Notes: generated from the letters alone by a model not told the origin. DNA of 64,000 nt from Ottowia sp. (GCF_016703145.1 NZ_JADJCO010000002.1:248001-312000), one strand, 5' to 3'; numbered from the stretch's first letter, positions 25,027-35,090 are shown. Translations and numbers: made by a program.

Positions 25027-26118
25027 TCATGGGGTGGGCGCCGGACGCGCCGCCGCCTGCCGCTCGCGCGCCTGCAGCGCGCGCTTGCGCTCCACGCCCC
25101 AACGGTAGCCGGACAGGGCGCCGTCGCTGCGCACCACGCGGTGGCAGGGGATGGCCACGGCCAGCGGGTTGGCGGCGCAGGCCTGGGCGACCGCGCGCAC
25201 GGCGCGGGGCTGGCCGATGCGCCGGGCGATGTCGGCGTAGCTGACGGTGCTGCCCGCCGGCACCGCGCGCAGCGCCTGCCACACGCGCTGCTGGAAGGCG
25301 GTGCCGCGCACGTCTAGCGGCAGGTCGAGCCCCAGGCCGGGCGCCTCGACGAAGCCGATGACCTGGGCCACGTGGCGCTCGAACGCGGCGTCGCCGCCGA
25401 CCAGCTCGGCGCGCGGGAACTGGTCCTGCAGCCCGCGCGCCAGCGCGTCGGGGTCGTCGCCCAGCGCGATGGCGCACAGCCCGCGCGCGCTCTCGGCCAC
25501 CAGGATGGCGCCCAGCGCGCACTGCCCGATGGCGAAGCGGATGCGCTGGCCGCGTCCGCCGGCCCGGAAGTCGGCCGGCGCCATGCCCAGCAGGCCATCG
25601 GCCTGGGCATAGAAGCGGCTGCTGGCGCCGAAGCCGGCGTCGTAGAGGGCGTCGGTCACGCGCGCGTGGCCGGGCAGGGTGCGGCGCAGCAGGCGCGCGC
25701 GCCGCTCGGCCGCGTAGGCGCGCGGCGTGAGGCCGGTGGCGGCCTTGAACAGGCGGTGGAAGTGGAACCGGCTCAGCCCCTCTTCGGCCGCCAGCGCGTC
25801 CAGCGTGGGCGGGGCCTGGGCGGCGTCCACGGCGGCCTCGATGCGGCGACACGCGGCGGCCACCTGGGCGGTGTGCTGCCGGCCGAGCTGGCCGGCATCG
25901 GCGCGGCGGCTGGGGCGGTAGCCGGCGGCCTCGGCGGCGGCGGGGCTGTCGAAGAACTCGACGTTCTCCGGCCGCGGGCGGCGCGTGGGGCTGCTGGGGT
26001 GGCACCACACGCCGGTGGTGCGCACGGCGTAGACGAAGCGGCCGTCGGCCGCGGCGTCGCATGCCAGCACGGCGGCCCAGCGCGGGTCGCTTTCGGTGGG
26101 ACGGGCAGGGGTGGTCAT
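25027..26118 (-). CDS. ada: Ada-type regulator/O6-methylguanine-DNA methyltransferase with degenerate zinc site
   Basis: 363 residues with the three Ada parts: N-terminal Ada_Zn_binding-like domain (1-85), AraC-type DNA-binding region (about 95-180, GLSRFHFHRLFKAATG) and the suicidal methyltransferase domain with active-site PCHRVV. It repairs O6-methylguanine and, in intact homologues, senses methylphosphotriesters through four zinc cysteines. Here only C39 remains; the other three positions read S43, S70 and A73, so zinc-based sensing is probably lost. It lies just downstream of the frameshifted alkB on the same strand, suggesting a damaged alkylation-repair operon. Confidence 0.9.
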   Translation of the reverse strand: MTTPARPTESDPRWAAVLACDAAADGRFVYAVRTTGVWCHPSSPTRRPRPENVEFFDSPAAAEAAGYRPSRRADAGQLGRQHTAQVAAACRRIEAAVDAAQAPPTLDALAAEEGLSRFHFHRLFKAATGLTPRAYAAERRARLLRRTLPGHARVTDALYDAGFGASSRFYAQADGLLGMAPADFRAGGRGQRIRFAIGQCALGAILVAESARGLCAIALGDDPDALARGLQDQFPRAELVGGDAAFERHVAQVIGFVEAPGLGLDLPLDVRGTAFQQRVWQALRAVPAGSTVSYADIARRIGQPRAVRAVAQACAANPLAVAIPCHRVVRSDGALSGYRWGVERKRALQARERQAAARPAPTP

Positions 26119-26173
26119 GGCGCCACTGTAGGCCGGGGCGGCGGCGGTTGCATCCCGCCGCTTGCGCTCGAAT

Positions 26174-26844
26174 TCAGCCCGCGCGGCGCAAGGTGAGGTT
26201 GATGCGCTCGGCGCCGGTGAGCGGGTGCGTGGCGGCGGGGATGGGCGCCACGCCGTGGAAGCGCAGCCGGTCCACGCCGCCCCACACGGCCACGTCGCCG
26301 TGCCACAGCGGCACGCGCAGGGCGCGGTCGGCGCGGCGCGGGCCGCCCCACAGGAACACCGCCGGCACGCCCAGCGACACCGAGACGATGGGCTGGCCGA
26401 AGTCGCGCTCGTTGCGGTCCTGGTGCAGCGCGAGCCGCGTGCCGGGCCGGTAGCGGTTGACGAGGCAGGCATCGGGCGCGAAGCCGGCGAACCCGGCCGC
26501 CGCGCGGCGCTGCCGGCGAGATGCAGAAACGGTTCGGGCAGCGCCGGCCAGGGCTGGCCGCTGTCGGGATCGCGCGCGGTGTAGCGGTAGCCGCCGGGAC
26601 CGCTGGTCCACCCCAGCCGGCCGCAGTTGGTGAGCGGCACCGACATGCGCTGCCCGCCGGGCGTCGCCATGTGCCGGAAGGGCGCCTGCGCCAGCACGGC
26701 CCGCAGGGCGGGCCACAGCGCATCGACGTGCGCCAGCGCGAAGCCGCGCAACACCACGGCCTGCTCGCCCAGTCGCGTGACGGCGCCGGCGAGCGGGTGG
26801 TGGGCGCCGAACAGGTCACCGGCCGCGGTGGAGGATGTCTGCAT
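26174..26844 (-). pseudogene. alkB: AlkB dioxygenase, frameshifted
   Basis: Fe(II)/2-oxoglutarate DNA dealkylase. The N-terminal half (MQTSSTAAGDLFG to FLHLAGSAA) lies in one frame; the C-terminal half (AGFAGFAPDACLVNRY, the LALHQDRNE iron motif and ERINLTLRR) is in another. One base seems missing near 26500-26515 in a GCC/GCG-rich stretch; adding it gives 223 residues, the usual AlkB length. All catalytic residues are present across the two frames, so this may be a recent mutation or a sequencing error in GC-rich DNA. It is upstream of ada on the same strand. Confidence 0.85.
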
Positions 26845-26902
26845 ATCAAATGGGCATCAAGTCGGCATGGATACTGCGCCAATAGCTATTCATAAGATAG
26901 CA
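26845..26902. repeat. Family A repeat between alkB and a YqaA-like gene
   Basis: ATCAAATGGGCATCAAGTC, GGCATGGATACTGCGCC and AATAGCTATTCATAAGATAG blocks. Its right end supplies the TAG stop (26886-26888) and the last codons (LLSYE) of the minus-strand membrane protein gene. Confidence 0.7.
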
Positions 26903-27383
26903 AAGATGCCGGCTCGGGCCACAGCCAGAGCAGCGCCGCCGTCATCGCCAGATAGCGCAGGCACTTGCCCAGCGCCATGTAGCCGGCGCAGGGCGCCAGC
27001 GGCATGCGCAGCCAGCCGGCCAGGGCGCACAGCGGGTCGCCGACCAGCGGCAGGAAGGAGAGGAAGCAGGCGCGCGGCCCCAGCCGCTCCAGCCAGTCCA
27101 GGGCGCGCAGGTGGGTGGGCGAGTGGCGCGCCTGGTCGGCCAGGTGGTGCGCGCCCAGGCCCATCCACCAGCTCAGCAGCCCGCCCAGCGTGTTGGCCGC
27201 CGTGGCCACCCCGATGGCGGGCCAGAACAGGCCGGGGTTGAGCTTGACCAGCCCGAACACCGCCGGCTCCGACCCCATGGGCAGCAGCGTGGCCGACAGG
27301 AAGGCGACGACGGCGACCGTGGACAGCCCGAATTCGGGCAGCGCCAGCGCCTGCAGAAGGGAGGGGATCCATGCGTCCATCAT
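26886..27383 (-). CDS. YqaA/DedA-like membrane protein
   Basis: 165 residues, mostly hydrophobic, with about four membrane segments (VAVVAFLSATLLP; FWPAIGVATAANTLGGLLSWWMG; FLSFLPLVGDPLCALAGWLRM; C-terminal LAMTAALLWLW). The GSEPAVFGLV and PLVGDPLC motifs match the YqaA subgroup of the SNARE-associated/DedA superfamily of inner-membrane proteins. Function is not established. The last codons and stop come from the adjoining repeat. Confidence 0.82.
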   Translation of the reverse strand: MMDAWIPSLLQALALPEFGLSTVAVVAFLSATLLPMGSEPAVFGLVKLNPGLFWPAIGVATAANTLGGLLSWWMGLGAHHLADQARHSPTHLRALDWLERLGPRACFLSFLPLVGDPLCALAGWLRMPLAPCAGYMALGKCLRYLAMTAALLWLWPEPASLLSYE

Positions 27384-27496
27384 GGCCGGCAGTGTAGGCA
27401 GGGCGCGGCACCCCGGCCGTTTCGATTGCTGAAATTTTGAGCAGGTAGAATCCGCCTCCCGCTACCGCACCACGCGCCGGCGGCCCCTTGCACGCC

Positions 27497-28549
27497 ATGC
27501 GGATCGGCCCCTACCTCCTTCCCAACGACTTGTTCGTCGCCCCCATGGCGGGGGTGACGGACCGGCCGTTCCGCCAGCTCTGCCGGTCGTTCGGCGCCGG
27601 CTACGCGGTCAGCGAGATGGTGACCTCGCGCAAGGAGCTGTGGCACACGCTCAAGACCTCGCGTCGCGCCGACCACGCGGGCGAGCCGGGGCCGGTGGCG
27701 GTGCAGATCGCCGGCACCGAGCCGGCCATGATGGCCGAGGCCGCCCGCTACAACATCGACCGCGGCGCGCAGATCATCGACATCAACATGGGCTGCCCGG
27801 CCAAGAAAGTGTGCAGCCAGTGGGCCGGCTCGGCGCTGATGCAGGACGAGGCGCTGGCCCTGGCCATCGTCGAGGCCGTGGTCGCCGCCTGCGCGCCGCG
27901 TGGCGTGCCCGTGACGCTGAAGATGCGCACCGGCTGGTGCGCGCGCGAAAAGAACGCGCTGCGGATCGCCCGCGCCGCCGAGAGCGCCGGCGTGCGGATG
28001 GTCACCGTGCATGGCCGCACGCGCGAGCAGGGCTACAAGGGCGCGGCCGAACACGACACCGTGGCCGCCGTCAAGGCCGCCCTGCGCATCCCCGTGGTCG
28101 CCAACGGCGACATCGACTCGCCTGCCAGGGCGCGCGCCGTGCTGGCCGCCACTGGCGCCGACGCGCTGATGATCGGCCGCGCCGCCCAGGGCCGGCCCTG
28201 GATCTTCCGCGAGACCCTGCACCACCTGGCCACCGGCGGGCACCTGGTGCCGCCGCTGGTGCTGGAGGTGCGCCGCGCCCTGCTGACGCACCTGCAGGAC
28301 CATTACGCGCTGTACGGCGAATTCACCGGCGTGCGCTCGGCGCGCAAGCACATCGGCTGGATGGTGCGCGCGCTGCCGGGCGGCGAAGCCTTCCGCGCCC
28401 GCATGAACGCCATCGACAATGCCGCCGTGCAGTGGCAGGTGGTGGCGGACTTCTTCGAGGAACTGGCCGACACGCACGAGCGCTTGCCCGAAGCGCCCGC
28501 GTGCGCGCGCGCCGCAGGCGGGGCGGTGGAGGCCCCCACCAAGCCATGA
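27497..28549 (+). CDS. dusB: tRNA-dihydrouridine synthase B
   Basis: 350 residues of an FMN-dependent enzyme reducing uridines in the tRNA D-loop region. APMAGVTDRPFR, the NMGCPAKKVC loop with the catalytic cysteine, VHGRTREQGY, NGDI and the FMN phosphate-binding MIGRAAQGRPW are visible. The ATG at 27497 is chosen over an in-frame TTG at 27488. The stop overlaps the fis start (ATGA), the conserved dusB-fis operon of proteobacteria. Confidence 0.95.
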   Translation: MRIGPYLLPNDLFVAPMAGVTDRPFRQLCRSFGAGYAVSEMVTSRKELWHTLKTSRRADHAGEPGPVAVQIAGTEPAMMAEAARYNIDRGAQIIDINMGCPAKKVCSQWAGSALMQDEALALAIVEAVVAACAPRGVPVTLKMRTGWCAREKNALRIARAAESAGVRMVTVHGRTREQGYKGAAEHDTVAAVKAALRIPVVANGDIDSPARARAVLAATGADALMIGRAAQGRPWIFRETLHHLATGGHLVPPLVLEVRRALLTHLQDHYALYGEFTGVRSARKHIGWMVRALPGGEAFRARMNAIDNAAVQWQVVADFFEELADTHERLPEAPACARAAGGAVEAPTKP

Positions 28550-28797
28550 GCAAGAACAACACCATCGACGCCTGCGTCCGCGACAGCCTCCAGGCGTACT
28601 TCCACGACCTCGACGGCACCGAGCCCGGCGGCCTGTACGACATGCTGATCCGCGCGGTCGAAAAGCCCCTGCTCGACGTCGTCATGCAGCAGGCCGGCCA
28701 CAACCAGAGCCGCGCCGCCGAATGGCTGGGCCTGAACCGCAACACCTTGCGCAAGAAGCTGGTGGAGCATCGGCTGATCGCCTCCGACAAGTCCTGA
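28546..28797 (+). CDS. fis: DNA-binding protein Fis
   Basis: 83 residues of a nucleoid-associated protein that bends DNA and stimulates rRNA promoters and site-specific recombination. The C-terminal helix-turn-helix NQSRAAEWLGLNRNTLRKKL is typical. Translationally coupled to dusB by a four-base overlap. Betaproteobacterial Fis is slightly shorter than the enteric protein at the N-terminus, as here. Confidence 0.94.
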   Translation: MSKNNTIDACVRDSLQAYFHDLDGTEPGGLYDMLIRAVEKPLLDVVMQQAGHNQSRAAEWLGLNRNTLRKKLVEHRLIASDKS

Positions 28798-28855
28798 TTT
28801 GATAGCTGGCAGCGCAGACTGCATGCGGGCTGCAGCCATTTTTTTATTTGATATC
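28796..28855. repeat. Family A repeat between fis and purH
   Basis: GATTTGATAGCTGGCAGCGC, ACTGCATGCGGGCTGCAGCC and TTTTTTTATTTGATATC. The GATAGCTGNCAGCGC form is shared with the copies at 53212-53282 and 56438-56500. It fills the gap before the purH start. Confidence 0.7.
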
Positions 28856-28868
28856 CCCGACCCCGTCC

Positions 28869-30476
28869 ATGATGAACGCCCTGATTTCCGTATCCGACAA
28901 GACCGGCATCCTCGACTTCGCCCAGGGGCTGCACGCGCTGGGCGTGCGCCTGCTGTCCACCGGCGGCACCGCCAAACTGCTGCAGGACGCCGGCCTGCCC
29001 GTGACCGAGGTGGCCGACCACACCGGCTTCCCCGAGGTGCTGGATGGCCGCGTCAAGACGCTGCACCCCACCATCCACGGCGGCTTGCTGGCGCGCCGCG
29101 ACGTGCCTGGGCACATGGCCGCGCTGCAAGCGCACGGCATCGCCACCATCGACCTGCTGGTGGTCAACCTCTACCCCTTCGAGGCCACCGTCGCGCGGCC
29201 CGGCTGCACGCTGGAGGACGCCATCGAGAACATCGACATCGGCGGCCCCGCCATGGTGCGCAGCGCGGCCAAGAACTGGCGCGACGTGGCGGTGCTGACC
29301 GACGCCGCGCAGTACGCCGGCGTGCTGGCCGAGCTGCGGGCCGGCGGCATCGGCCTGAAGACGAAGTTCGCGCTGTCGGTGGCCGCCTTCAACCGCATCA
29401 GCAACTACGACGCGGCCATCAGCGACTACCTGTCCGCTATTGATTTCGAAGCTGGTGGCACAAGCGCCGTGCCGGACAGAAGCCTTTTTTCTTCACAAAG
29501 CAACGGCCGCTTCGTCAAGCTGCAGGACCTGCGCTACGGCGAGAACCCGCACCAGCAGGCCGCCTTCTACCGCGACCTGTACCCCGCGCCCGGCTCGCTG
29601 GTGACGGCCGAGCAGCTGCAGGGCAAGGAGCTGAGCTACAACAACATCGCCGACGCCGACGCGGCCTGGGAATGCGTCAAGAGCTTCGACGCCGCCACGC
29701 CCGCCTGCGTCATCGTCAAGCACGCCAACCCCTGCGGCGTGGCCGTGGGCGCCAGCGCGCTGCAGGCGTACGGCAAGGCCTTCCAGACCGACCCCACCAG
29801 CGCCTTCGGCGGCATCATCGCCTTCAACACGCCGGTGGACGGCGCCACGGCCGAGCAGGTGGCCAGGCAGTTCGTCGAGGTGCTGATGGCGCCCGGCTTC
29901 ACGCCCGAGGCGCTGGCCGTCTTCAAGGCCAAGGCCAACGTGCGCGTGCTGCGCATCCCGCTGGACGGCGTCAAGCCCGGCGCCGCCACGCCGTGGGAGC
30001 GCGGCCAGAACTTCATGGACGTCAAGCGCGTCGGCTCCGGCCTGCTGATGCAGACCGCCGACAACCACGAGCTGGCGCGCGCCGACCTGCGCGTGGTGAC
30101 CAAGGTGCAACCCACGGCGCAGCAGATCGACGACCTGCTGTTCGCCTGGAAGGTGGCCAAGTTCGTCAAGAGCAACGCCATCGTGTTCTGCAAGGACGGC
30201 ATGACCATGGGCGTGGGCGCCGGGCAGATGAGCCGGCTGGATTCGGCGCGCATCGCCAGCATCAAGGCGCAGCATGCCGGGCTGCCGTTGGCCGGCAGCG
30301 CGGTGGCCAGCGACGCCTTCTTCCCCTTCCGCGACGGGCTGGACGTGGTGATCGACCACGGCGCCACCTGCGTCATCCAGCCCGGCGGCTCGATGCGCGA
30401 CCCGGAGGTGATCGCCGCCGCCGACGAGCGCGGCGTGGCGATGGTGTTCACCGGGGTGCGGCACTTCAGGCACTGA
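28869..30476 (+). CDS. purH: Bifunctional AICAR transformylase/IMP cyclohydrolase
   Basis: 535 residues carrying the last two steps of IMP synthesis. The cyclohydrolase domain (1-190) contains ISVSDKTGI and STGGTAKLL; the transformylase domain has the RYGENPHQ and KHANPCGVA motifs and ends RHFRH. The start is one of two adjacent ATGs (28869/28872). Between ISDYLS and NGRFVKLQDLRYGENPHQ the protein carries an unusual stretch (AIDFEAGGTSAVPDRS...) encoded by an in-frame family A repeat; other PurH proteins have a shorter linker here. Since the gene is essential for purine synthesis, the insertion is presumably tolerated. Confidence 0.95.
   Translation: MMNALISVSDKTGILDFAQGLHALGVRLLSTGGTAKLLQDAGLPVTEVADHTGFPEVLDGRVKTLHPTIHGGLLARRDVPGHMAALQAHGIATIDLLVVNLYPFEATVARPGCTLEDAIENIDIGGPAMVRSAAKNWRDVAVLTDAAQYAGVLAELRAGGIGLKTKFALSVAAFNRISNYDAAISDYLSAIDFEAGGTSAVPDRSLFSSQSNGRFVKLQDLRYGENPHQQAAFYRDLYPAPGSLVTAEQLQGKELSYNNIADADAAWECVKSFDAATPACVIVKHANPCGVAVGASALQAYGKAFQTDPTSAFGGIIAFNTPVDGATAEQVARQFVEVLMAPGFTPEALAVFKAKANVRVLRIPLDGVKPGAATPWERGQNFMDVKRVGSGLLMQTADNHELARADLRVVTKVQPTAQQIDDLLFAWKVAKFVKSNAIVFCKDGMTMGVGAGQMSRLDSARIASIKAQHAGLPLAGSAVASDAFFPFRDGLDVVIDHGATCVIQPGGSMRDPEVIAAADERGVAMVFTGVRHFRH
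29434..29500. repeat. Family A repeat inside purH
   Basis: CCGCTATTGATTTCGAAGC followed by a CAAGCGCCGTGCCGGACAG block and CCTTTTTTCTTC. The arrangement (GCTATTGATTT near one end, a T tract at the other) matches intergenic copies. It sits at the junction between the two catalytic domains and keeps the frame. Confidence 0.6.
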
Positions 30477-30520
30477 CCCGCCGGCCGGAGGCGGCGAAAG
30501 CCCTCTCGGGAGGCGGAGTT

Positions 30521-30793
30521 TCAGCAGCGCGTGGGGTAGCGGGAGCAGTTCACGCCGCGGCTGTTGTGGCGGTCGAAGCTGTTCCTGGTCTCGGTGTCCT
30601 GCCGGGCCGAGTCCTTGGGCACCAGCGTGGAAAGATCGACCTCGGGTTGCCGCGCGGGCTGCCCCGCCGCGGCTGGGGGCTCGGGCACCTGGGGGGCCTG
30701 CGCCGCCGGGCGCCGCGGGCGCGGCGTGGGATCGGCGGCCTGGGCGGACAGCGGGCCCAACAGCAGGGCCAGGACGAGGGCGGCGGGTTTCAT
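30521..30793 (-). CDS. Small secreted proline-rich protein, function unknown
   Basis: 90 residues. A clear signal peptide (KPAALVLALLLGPLSAQA, cleavage before ADP) is followed by a Pro/Ala/Gln-rich segment and a C-terminal tail rich in Arg/Asn with two cysteines (VNCSRYPTRC). No family is recognised. The gene is convergent with purH and lies downstream of hemL, from which it is separated by a family A repeat. The clean signal peptide supports it as real. Confidence 0.6.
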   Translation of the reverse strand: MKPAALVLALLLGPLSAQAADPTPRPRRPAAQAPQVPEPPAAAGQPARQPEVDLSTLVPKDSARQDTETRNSFDRHNSRGVNCSRYPTRC

Positions 30794-30807
30794 GGTGGCT
30801 TCCTCCG

Positions 30808-30859
30808 TTTTTCAAGTCAAATCGGCCTGAAGCCCGCATGGAACATGCGCGAACAGCTA

Positions 30860-30869
<10 letters not shown>
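30808..30869. repeat. Family A repeat at the hemL 3' end
   Basis: TTTTTCAAGTCAAATCGGCC, GAAGCCCGCATGGAACATGC and AACAGCTATCAAATAGAG. The TAG stop and last codons (SLSI) of hemL come from the AGCTATCAAATAGAGAG end of the repeat. Confidence 0.72.
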
Positions 30870-32159
<1,290 letters not shown>

Positions 32160-32176
<17 letters not shown>

Positions 32177-33104
32177 TGAAGGGGTAGGGAATGTCGATGG
32201 AGGGTGGCTCGTCGCCGTCGTCCGGGGCGTCCTGCGGATCGTCGGTCTCGGCCCAGAACAGCCGGTCGGCCACGGCCCGGCCCATGCCGGGGCGGAAGCC
32301 GTGGTCCAGCGCCTGGTCGAGGTACTGCAGCGCCTCGGTGGCGGCCTCGGTCAGCTCCGAGCCCATCGCCAGCAGCGCCGCCAGCGCCGCCGACAGGATG
32401 TCGCCGGCGCCCAGAAAGGCCGCGTCGATGCGCTCGAAGCTCTGGCGGCACAGCTCGGCCTGGGGCGAGGCCAGCACGCTGGCGACCTGCTCACCCGGCT
32501 GCGGCAGGCCGGTGACCAGCACGTAGGACACGCCCAGCTCGGCCGCGGCGCGCGCCAGGTCGGTGCTGCCCGCGTGGCGGTGCGACGCGGATTCGGGCAG
32601 CAGCCAGTGGCGCAGCGTGGTGTTGTTGCCCACCAGCACGGCGGTCTGCGGCAGCAGCAGCTCGCGGAAAGCATCCAGGTAGGCGTCGATCTCGGCCTCG
32701 TCCCACCACGACAGGTCGGGCATGTACGCGATCACGGGTACGCTCGGGTAGTCGGACGCGAACGCGGCGATGGCCGCGACCGCTTCGGGGCTGCCGACGA
32801 AGCCGACCTTGATGACCTGCAGCGGCACGTCCTCCGCCACCAGGCGGGCCTGCTCGGCCACCGCCGCGTCGTCCAGGGCGACGTGGCCGACCGCCTCGCG
32901 CGTGTCGCGCAGGTAGACGCCGGTGGCCACCGGCAGGGCATGGGCACCGACCGAGGCGATGACCAGCGCGTCGCTGGACAGCCCGCCGGCGCCCACGGGA
33001 TCGCTGGCGTTGAAGCTCAGCACGCAAGGCAAGGCATCATCGCCGGGTGGCAGGTCGGGAGTGTCGTTATCTCGCGACGCCTCGGACGCGCTGGATCGTG
33101 TCAT
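32160..33104 (-). CDS. thiD: Hydroxymethylpyrimidine/phosphomethylpyrimidine kinase
   Basis: 314 residues of a ribokinase-like fold enzyme of thiamine biosynthesis. SFNASDPVGAGGLSSDALVI is the substrate-binding N-terminus (usually GSDPSGGAGIQAD; here ASDPVGAGG). VPVIAYMPDLSWW and the anion-hole FLGAGDILSAALAALLA motif follow. The protein has a charged C-terminal extension after residue 270 (ETDDPQDAPDDGDEPP). The sequence deviates from classical ThiD, so another pyrimidine or vitamin kinase is possible. Start chosen at 33104 (MTRSSASEAS); the frame is open further upstream without support. Overlaps hemL. Confidence 0.8.
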
Positions 33105-33203
33105 TTGACGTATGGAGGCAGTTTGGTGAGCCCGGGCGCCCCGCTCATGCGGTGACCATGGATACAATCAATTGCATTTTAGAGAGTTGCAACTTAAGCT
33201 GTA

Positions 33204-33374
33204 ATGGAAACGAAAACCTGGATGTGTCTGATCTGTGGGTGGCTCTACGACGAAGCCGAAGGAGCGCCCGACCATGGTATCGCGCCTGGCACCCCCTGGG
33301 AGCAGGTGCCGATGAACTGGACCTGCCCCGAGTGCGGGGCGAGGAAGGAAGACTTCGAGATGGTGGAGATCTGA
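33204..33374 (+). CDS. Rubredoxin
   Basis: 56 residues with a single Fe(Cys)4 site: MCLICGWLYDEAEGAPDHG near the N-terminus and WTCPECGARKEDFEMVE near the C-terminus, i.e. two CxxCG motifs with the usual rubredoxin spacing. It is a small electron carrier in the cytoplasm, in betaproteobacteria often encoded next to thiD/hemL, as here. Divergent from thiD. No dedicated reductase gene is adjacent. Confidence 0.95.
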   Translation: METKTWMCLICGWLYDEAEGAPDHGIAPGTPWEQVPMNWTCPECGARKEDFEMVEI

Positions 33375-33568
33375 CCCGGCCCGGGTCGCTTGCCCGCGGC
33401 CGGCTGATGATGCGTCGGACGTGAATTTGCTGGCACTTCAGGCCGAGGCAGGAGAGTTGCTGTTGATCGAACCGCGGGGCCTGATCAGCAGCCACGCCCG
33501 CGCGCCATCGGCCAGCCTCGTGGCGTGAAGCCGGGCGCGTCGGCAGGGGCGCCCGGTAAAATCGGGCC

Positions 33569-34168
33569 ATGGCCGATGCTGTCCCGCTCATCAATCTGAC
33601 GAACCACTTCCTCATCGCCATGCCGGGCATGGAGGACAGCACCTTCGCCCGGAGCGTGGTCTACGTCTGCGAGCACAGCGAGCGCGGCGCGCTGGGCCTC
33701 ATCATCAACAAGCCGGGCGGCATCAGCATGGCCGACCTGTTCGAGAAGGTCGATCTGCCGCTGGCGCGCAAGGACCTGGGCGTGCAGCCCGTGTTCCACG
33801 GCGGGCCGGTGCAGACCGAGCGCGGCTTCGTGCTGCACGACCCGGTCACGGCCGAGGGGCTGCCGCCCGACGAATCGATCTACGCGTCCACGCTCGCCGT
33901 GCCCGGCGGGCTGGAGATGACCACCTCCAAGGACGTGCTCGAAGCCCTGTCCAACGGCGGCGGGCCGCGGCGCGTGCTGGTGATGCTGGGCTATTCGGCC
34001 TGGGGCGAGGGCCAGCTCGAATCCGAGATCGCCGGCAACAGCTGGCTCACCGTGGACGCCGACGCCCGCCTGATTTTCGACGCGCCCGTCGAACTGCGCT
34101 ACGACCAGGCCCTGCGCCTGCTGGGGCTCGAGGCCTGGATGCTGGCGCCCGACGCGGGGCATGCATGA
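33569..34168 (+). CDS. YqgE/AlgH family protein (DUF179)
   Basis: 199 residues. NHFLIAMPGMEDSTFARSVV, YVCEHSERGALGLIINKP, FHGGPVQTERGFVLH and MLGYSAWGEGQLESEI are diagnostic of the family. Biochemical role is unknown; in Pseudomonas it affects alginate gene expression. It is the first gene of a tightly packed operon with ruvX, pyrR, pyrB and the following genes, overlapping ruvX by four bases. The 194-bp region upstream (33375-33568) holds no recognised element. Confidence 0.93.
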   Translation: MADAVPLINLTNHFLIAMPGMEDSTFARSVVYVCEHSERGALGLIINKPGGISMADLFEKVDLPLARKDLGVQPVFHGGPVQTERGFVLHDPVTAEGLPPDESIYASTLAVPGGLEMTTSKDVLEALSNGGGPRRVLVMLGYSAWGEGQLESEIAGNSWLTVDADARLIFDAPVELRYDQALRLLGLEAWMLAPDAGHA

Positions 34169-34593
34169 ATCTCCGCGCACTCGCGGCTGAGAGCGAAGAA
34201 ATCCCCGCGCGGCTGGGCAGCTTCCTGGCCTTCGACTTCGGGCTCAAGCGCACGGGCGTGGCCAGCGGCAACCGGCTCACGCGCAGCGCCACGCCGCAGG
34301 CCACCATCCGCGCCGAGGGCGATGCGCGCTGGGCGCCGATCACCGCCCGCGTGCAGGAATGGCAGCCCGACGCCTTGGTCGTGGGTGTGCCTTTCCATCC
34401 CGACGGCGCCGCGCACGAGAACACGCGCCGCGCCCAGCGCTTCGCGCGTCAGTTGCGCGCGCGCTTCGGCCTGCCCGTGTACGAGGTGGACGAGCGCTAC
34501 AGCACCACCGAGGCGCACGCCGCTGGCGCGCGCGATGCCGACGCGGCGGCGGCGGCCATCATTCTGGAGCAGTTTCTGAGGAGTCTTCCATGA
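34165..34593 (+). CDS. ruvX: Holliday junction resolvase-like RuvX/YqgF
   Basis: 142 residues with an RNase H-like fold. FLAFDFGLKRTGVASGN carries the first acidic residue, VVGVPFHPDG the middle strand and YEVDERYSTTEAHA the second acidic pair. RuvX family proteins process 16S rRNA 5' ends and are essential in many bacteria. ATGA overlaps with both the algH-like gene upstream and pyrR downstream show a coupled operon. Confidence 0.93.
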   Translation: MNLRALAAESEEIPARLGSFLAFDFGLKRTGVASGNRLTRSATPQATIRAEGDARWAPITARVQEWQPDALVVGVPFHPDGAAHENTRRAQRFARQLRARFGLPVYEVDERYSTTEAHAAGARDADAAAAAIILEQFLRSLP

Positions 34594-35090
34594 GTTCACT
34601 GGCGCTTGATGCCGAGGCCCTGTACGCCGAGCTGGTGCGCGGCGTGCGCGCGTTGCTGGAGCCCGACACGCGCCTGGCCGGCATCGTTTCGGGCGGGCAG
34701 TGGCTGGCCGAGCGTCTGCAAGCCGACCTGGGCCTGCCCGGCGCGACGGGCGCGCTGTCGTCGGCCATGCACCGCGACGACTTCGCCAAGCGCGGTCTGG
34801 CCGCCAGCGGCCAGACCGTGCTGCCCTTCGACGCCGAGGGGGCCGACATCCTGCTGCTCGACGACGTGCTGCACACCGGCCGCACCGTCCGCGCGGTGCT
34901 CAACGAACTGTTCGACTACGGCCGACCGGCGCGCGTGCGGCTGGCGGTGCTGGTCGATCGTGGCGAACGCCAGTTGCCGGTGGCGGCCGAGTTCGCCGCC
35001 GTCCGCGTCGCGCTGCCGGCCACGCAGTCACTGGAGCTGGCGCGCGGCGAGGGCGGCGCCTTCAGCTTCCGCATCCAGAACAGGGGATGA
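34590..35090 (+). CDS. pyrR: PyrR-type phosphoribosyltransferase
   Basis: 166 residues. The PRPP-binding motif ILLLDDVLHTGRTVRAVL is near residue 95. PyrR proteins have uracil phosphoribosyltransferase activity, and in Gram-positive bacteria they also attenuate the pyr operon by RNA binding. In betaproteobacteria the regulatory role is not established and no attenuator is visible here. Coupled on both sides by ATGA overlaps (ruvX and pyrB). Confidence 0.92.
   Translation: MSSLALDAEALYAELVRGVRALLEPDTRLAGIVSGGQWLAERLQADLGLPGATGALSSAMHRDDFAKRGLAASGQTVLPFDAEGADILLLDDVLHTGRTVRAVLNELFDYGRPARVRLAVLVDRGERQLPVAAEFAAVRVALPATQSLELARGEGGAFSFRIQNRG

Noticed and set aside
24986..25030. A tiny antitoxin (MKPRDLLDLALQGTP) upstream of the PIN toxin
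   Set aside because: It is in the same frame as the toxin with no stop between, so it is at most an N-terminal extension of the toxin.
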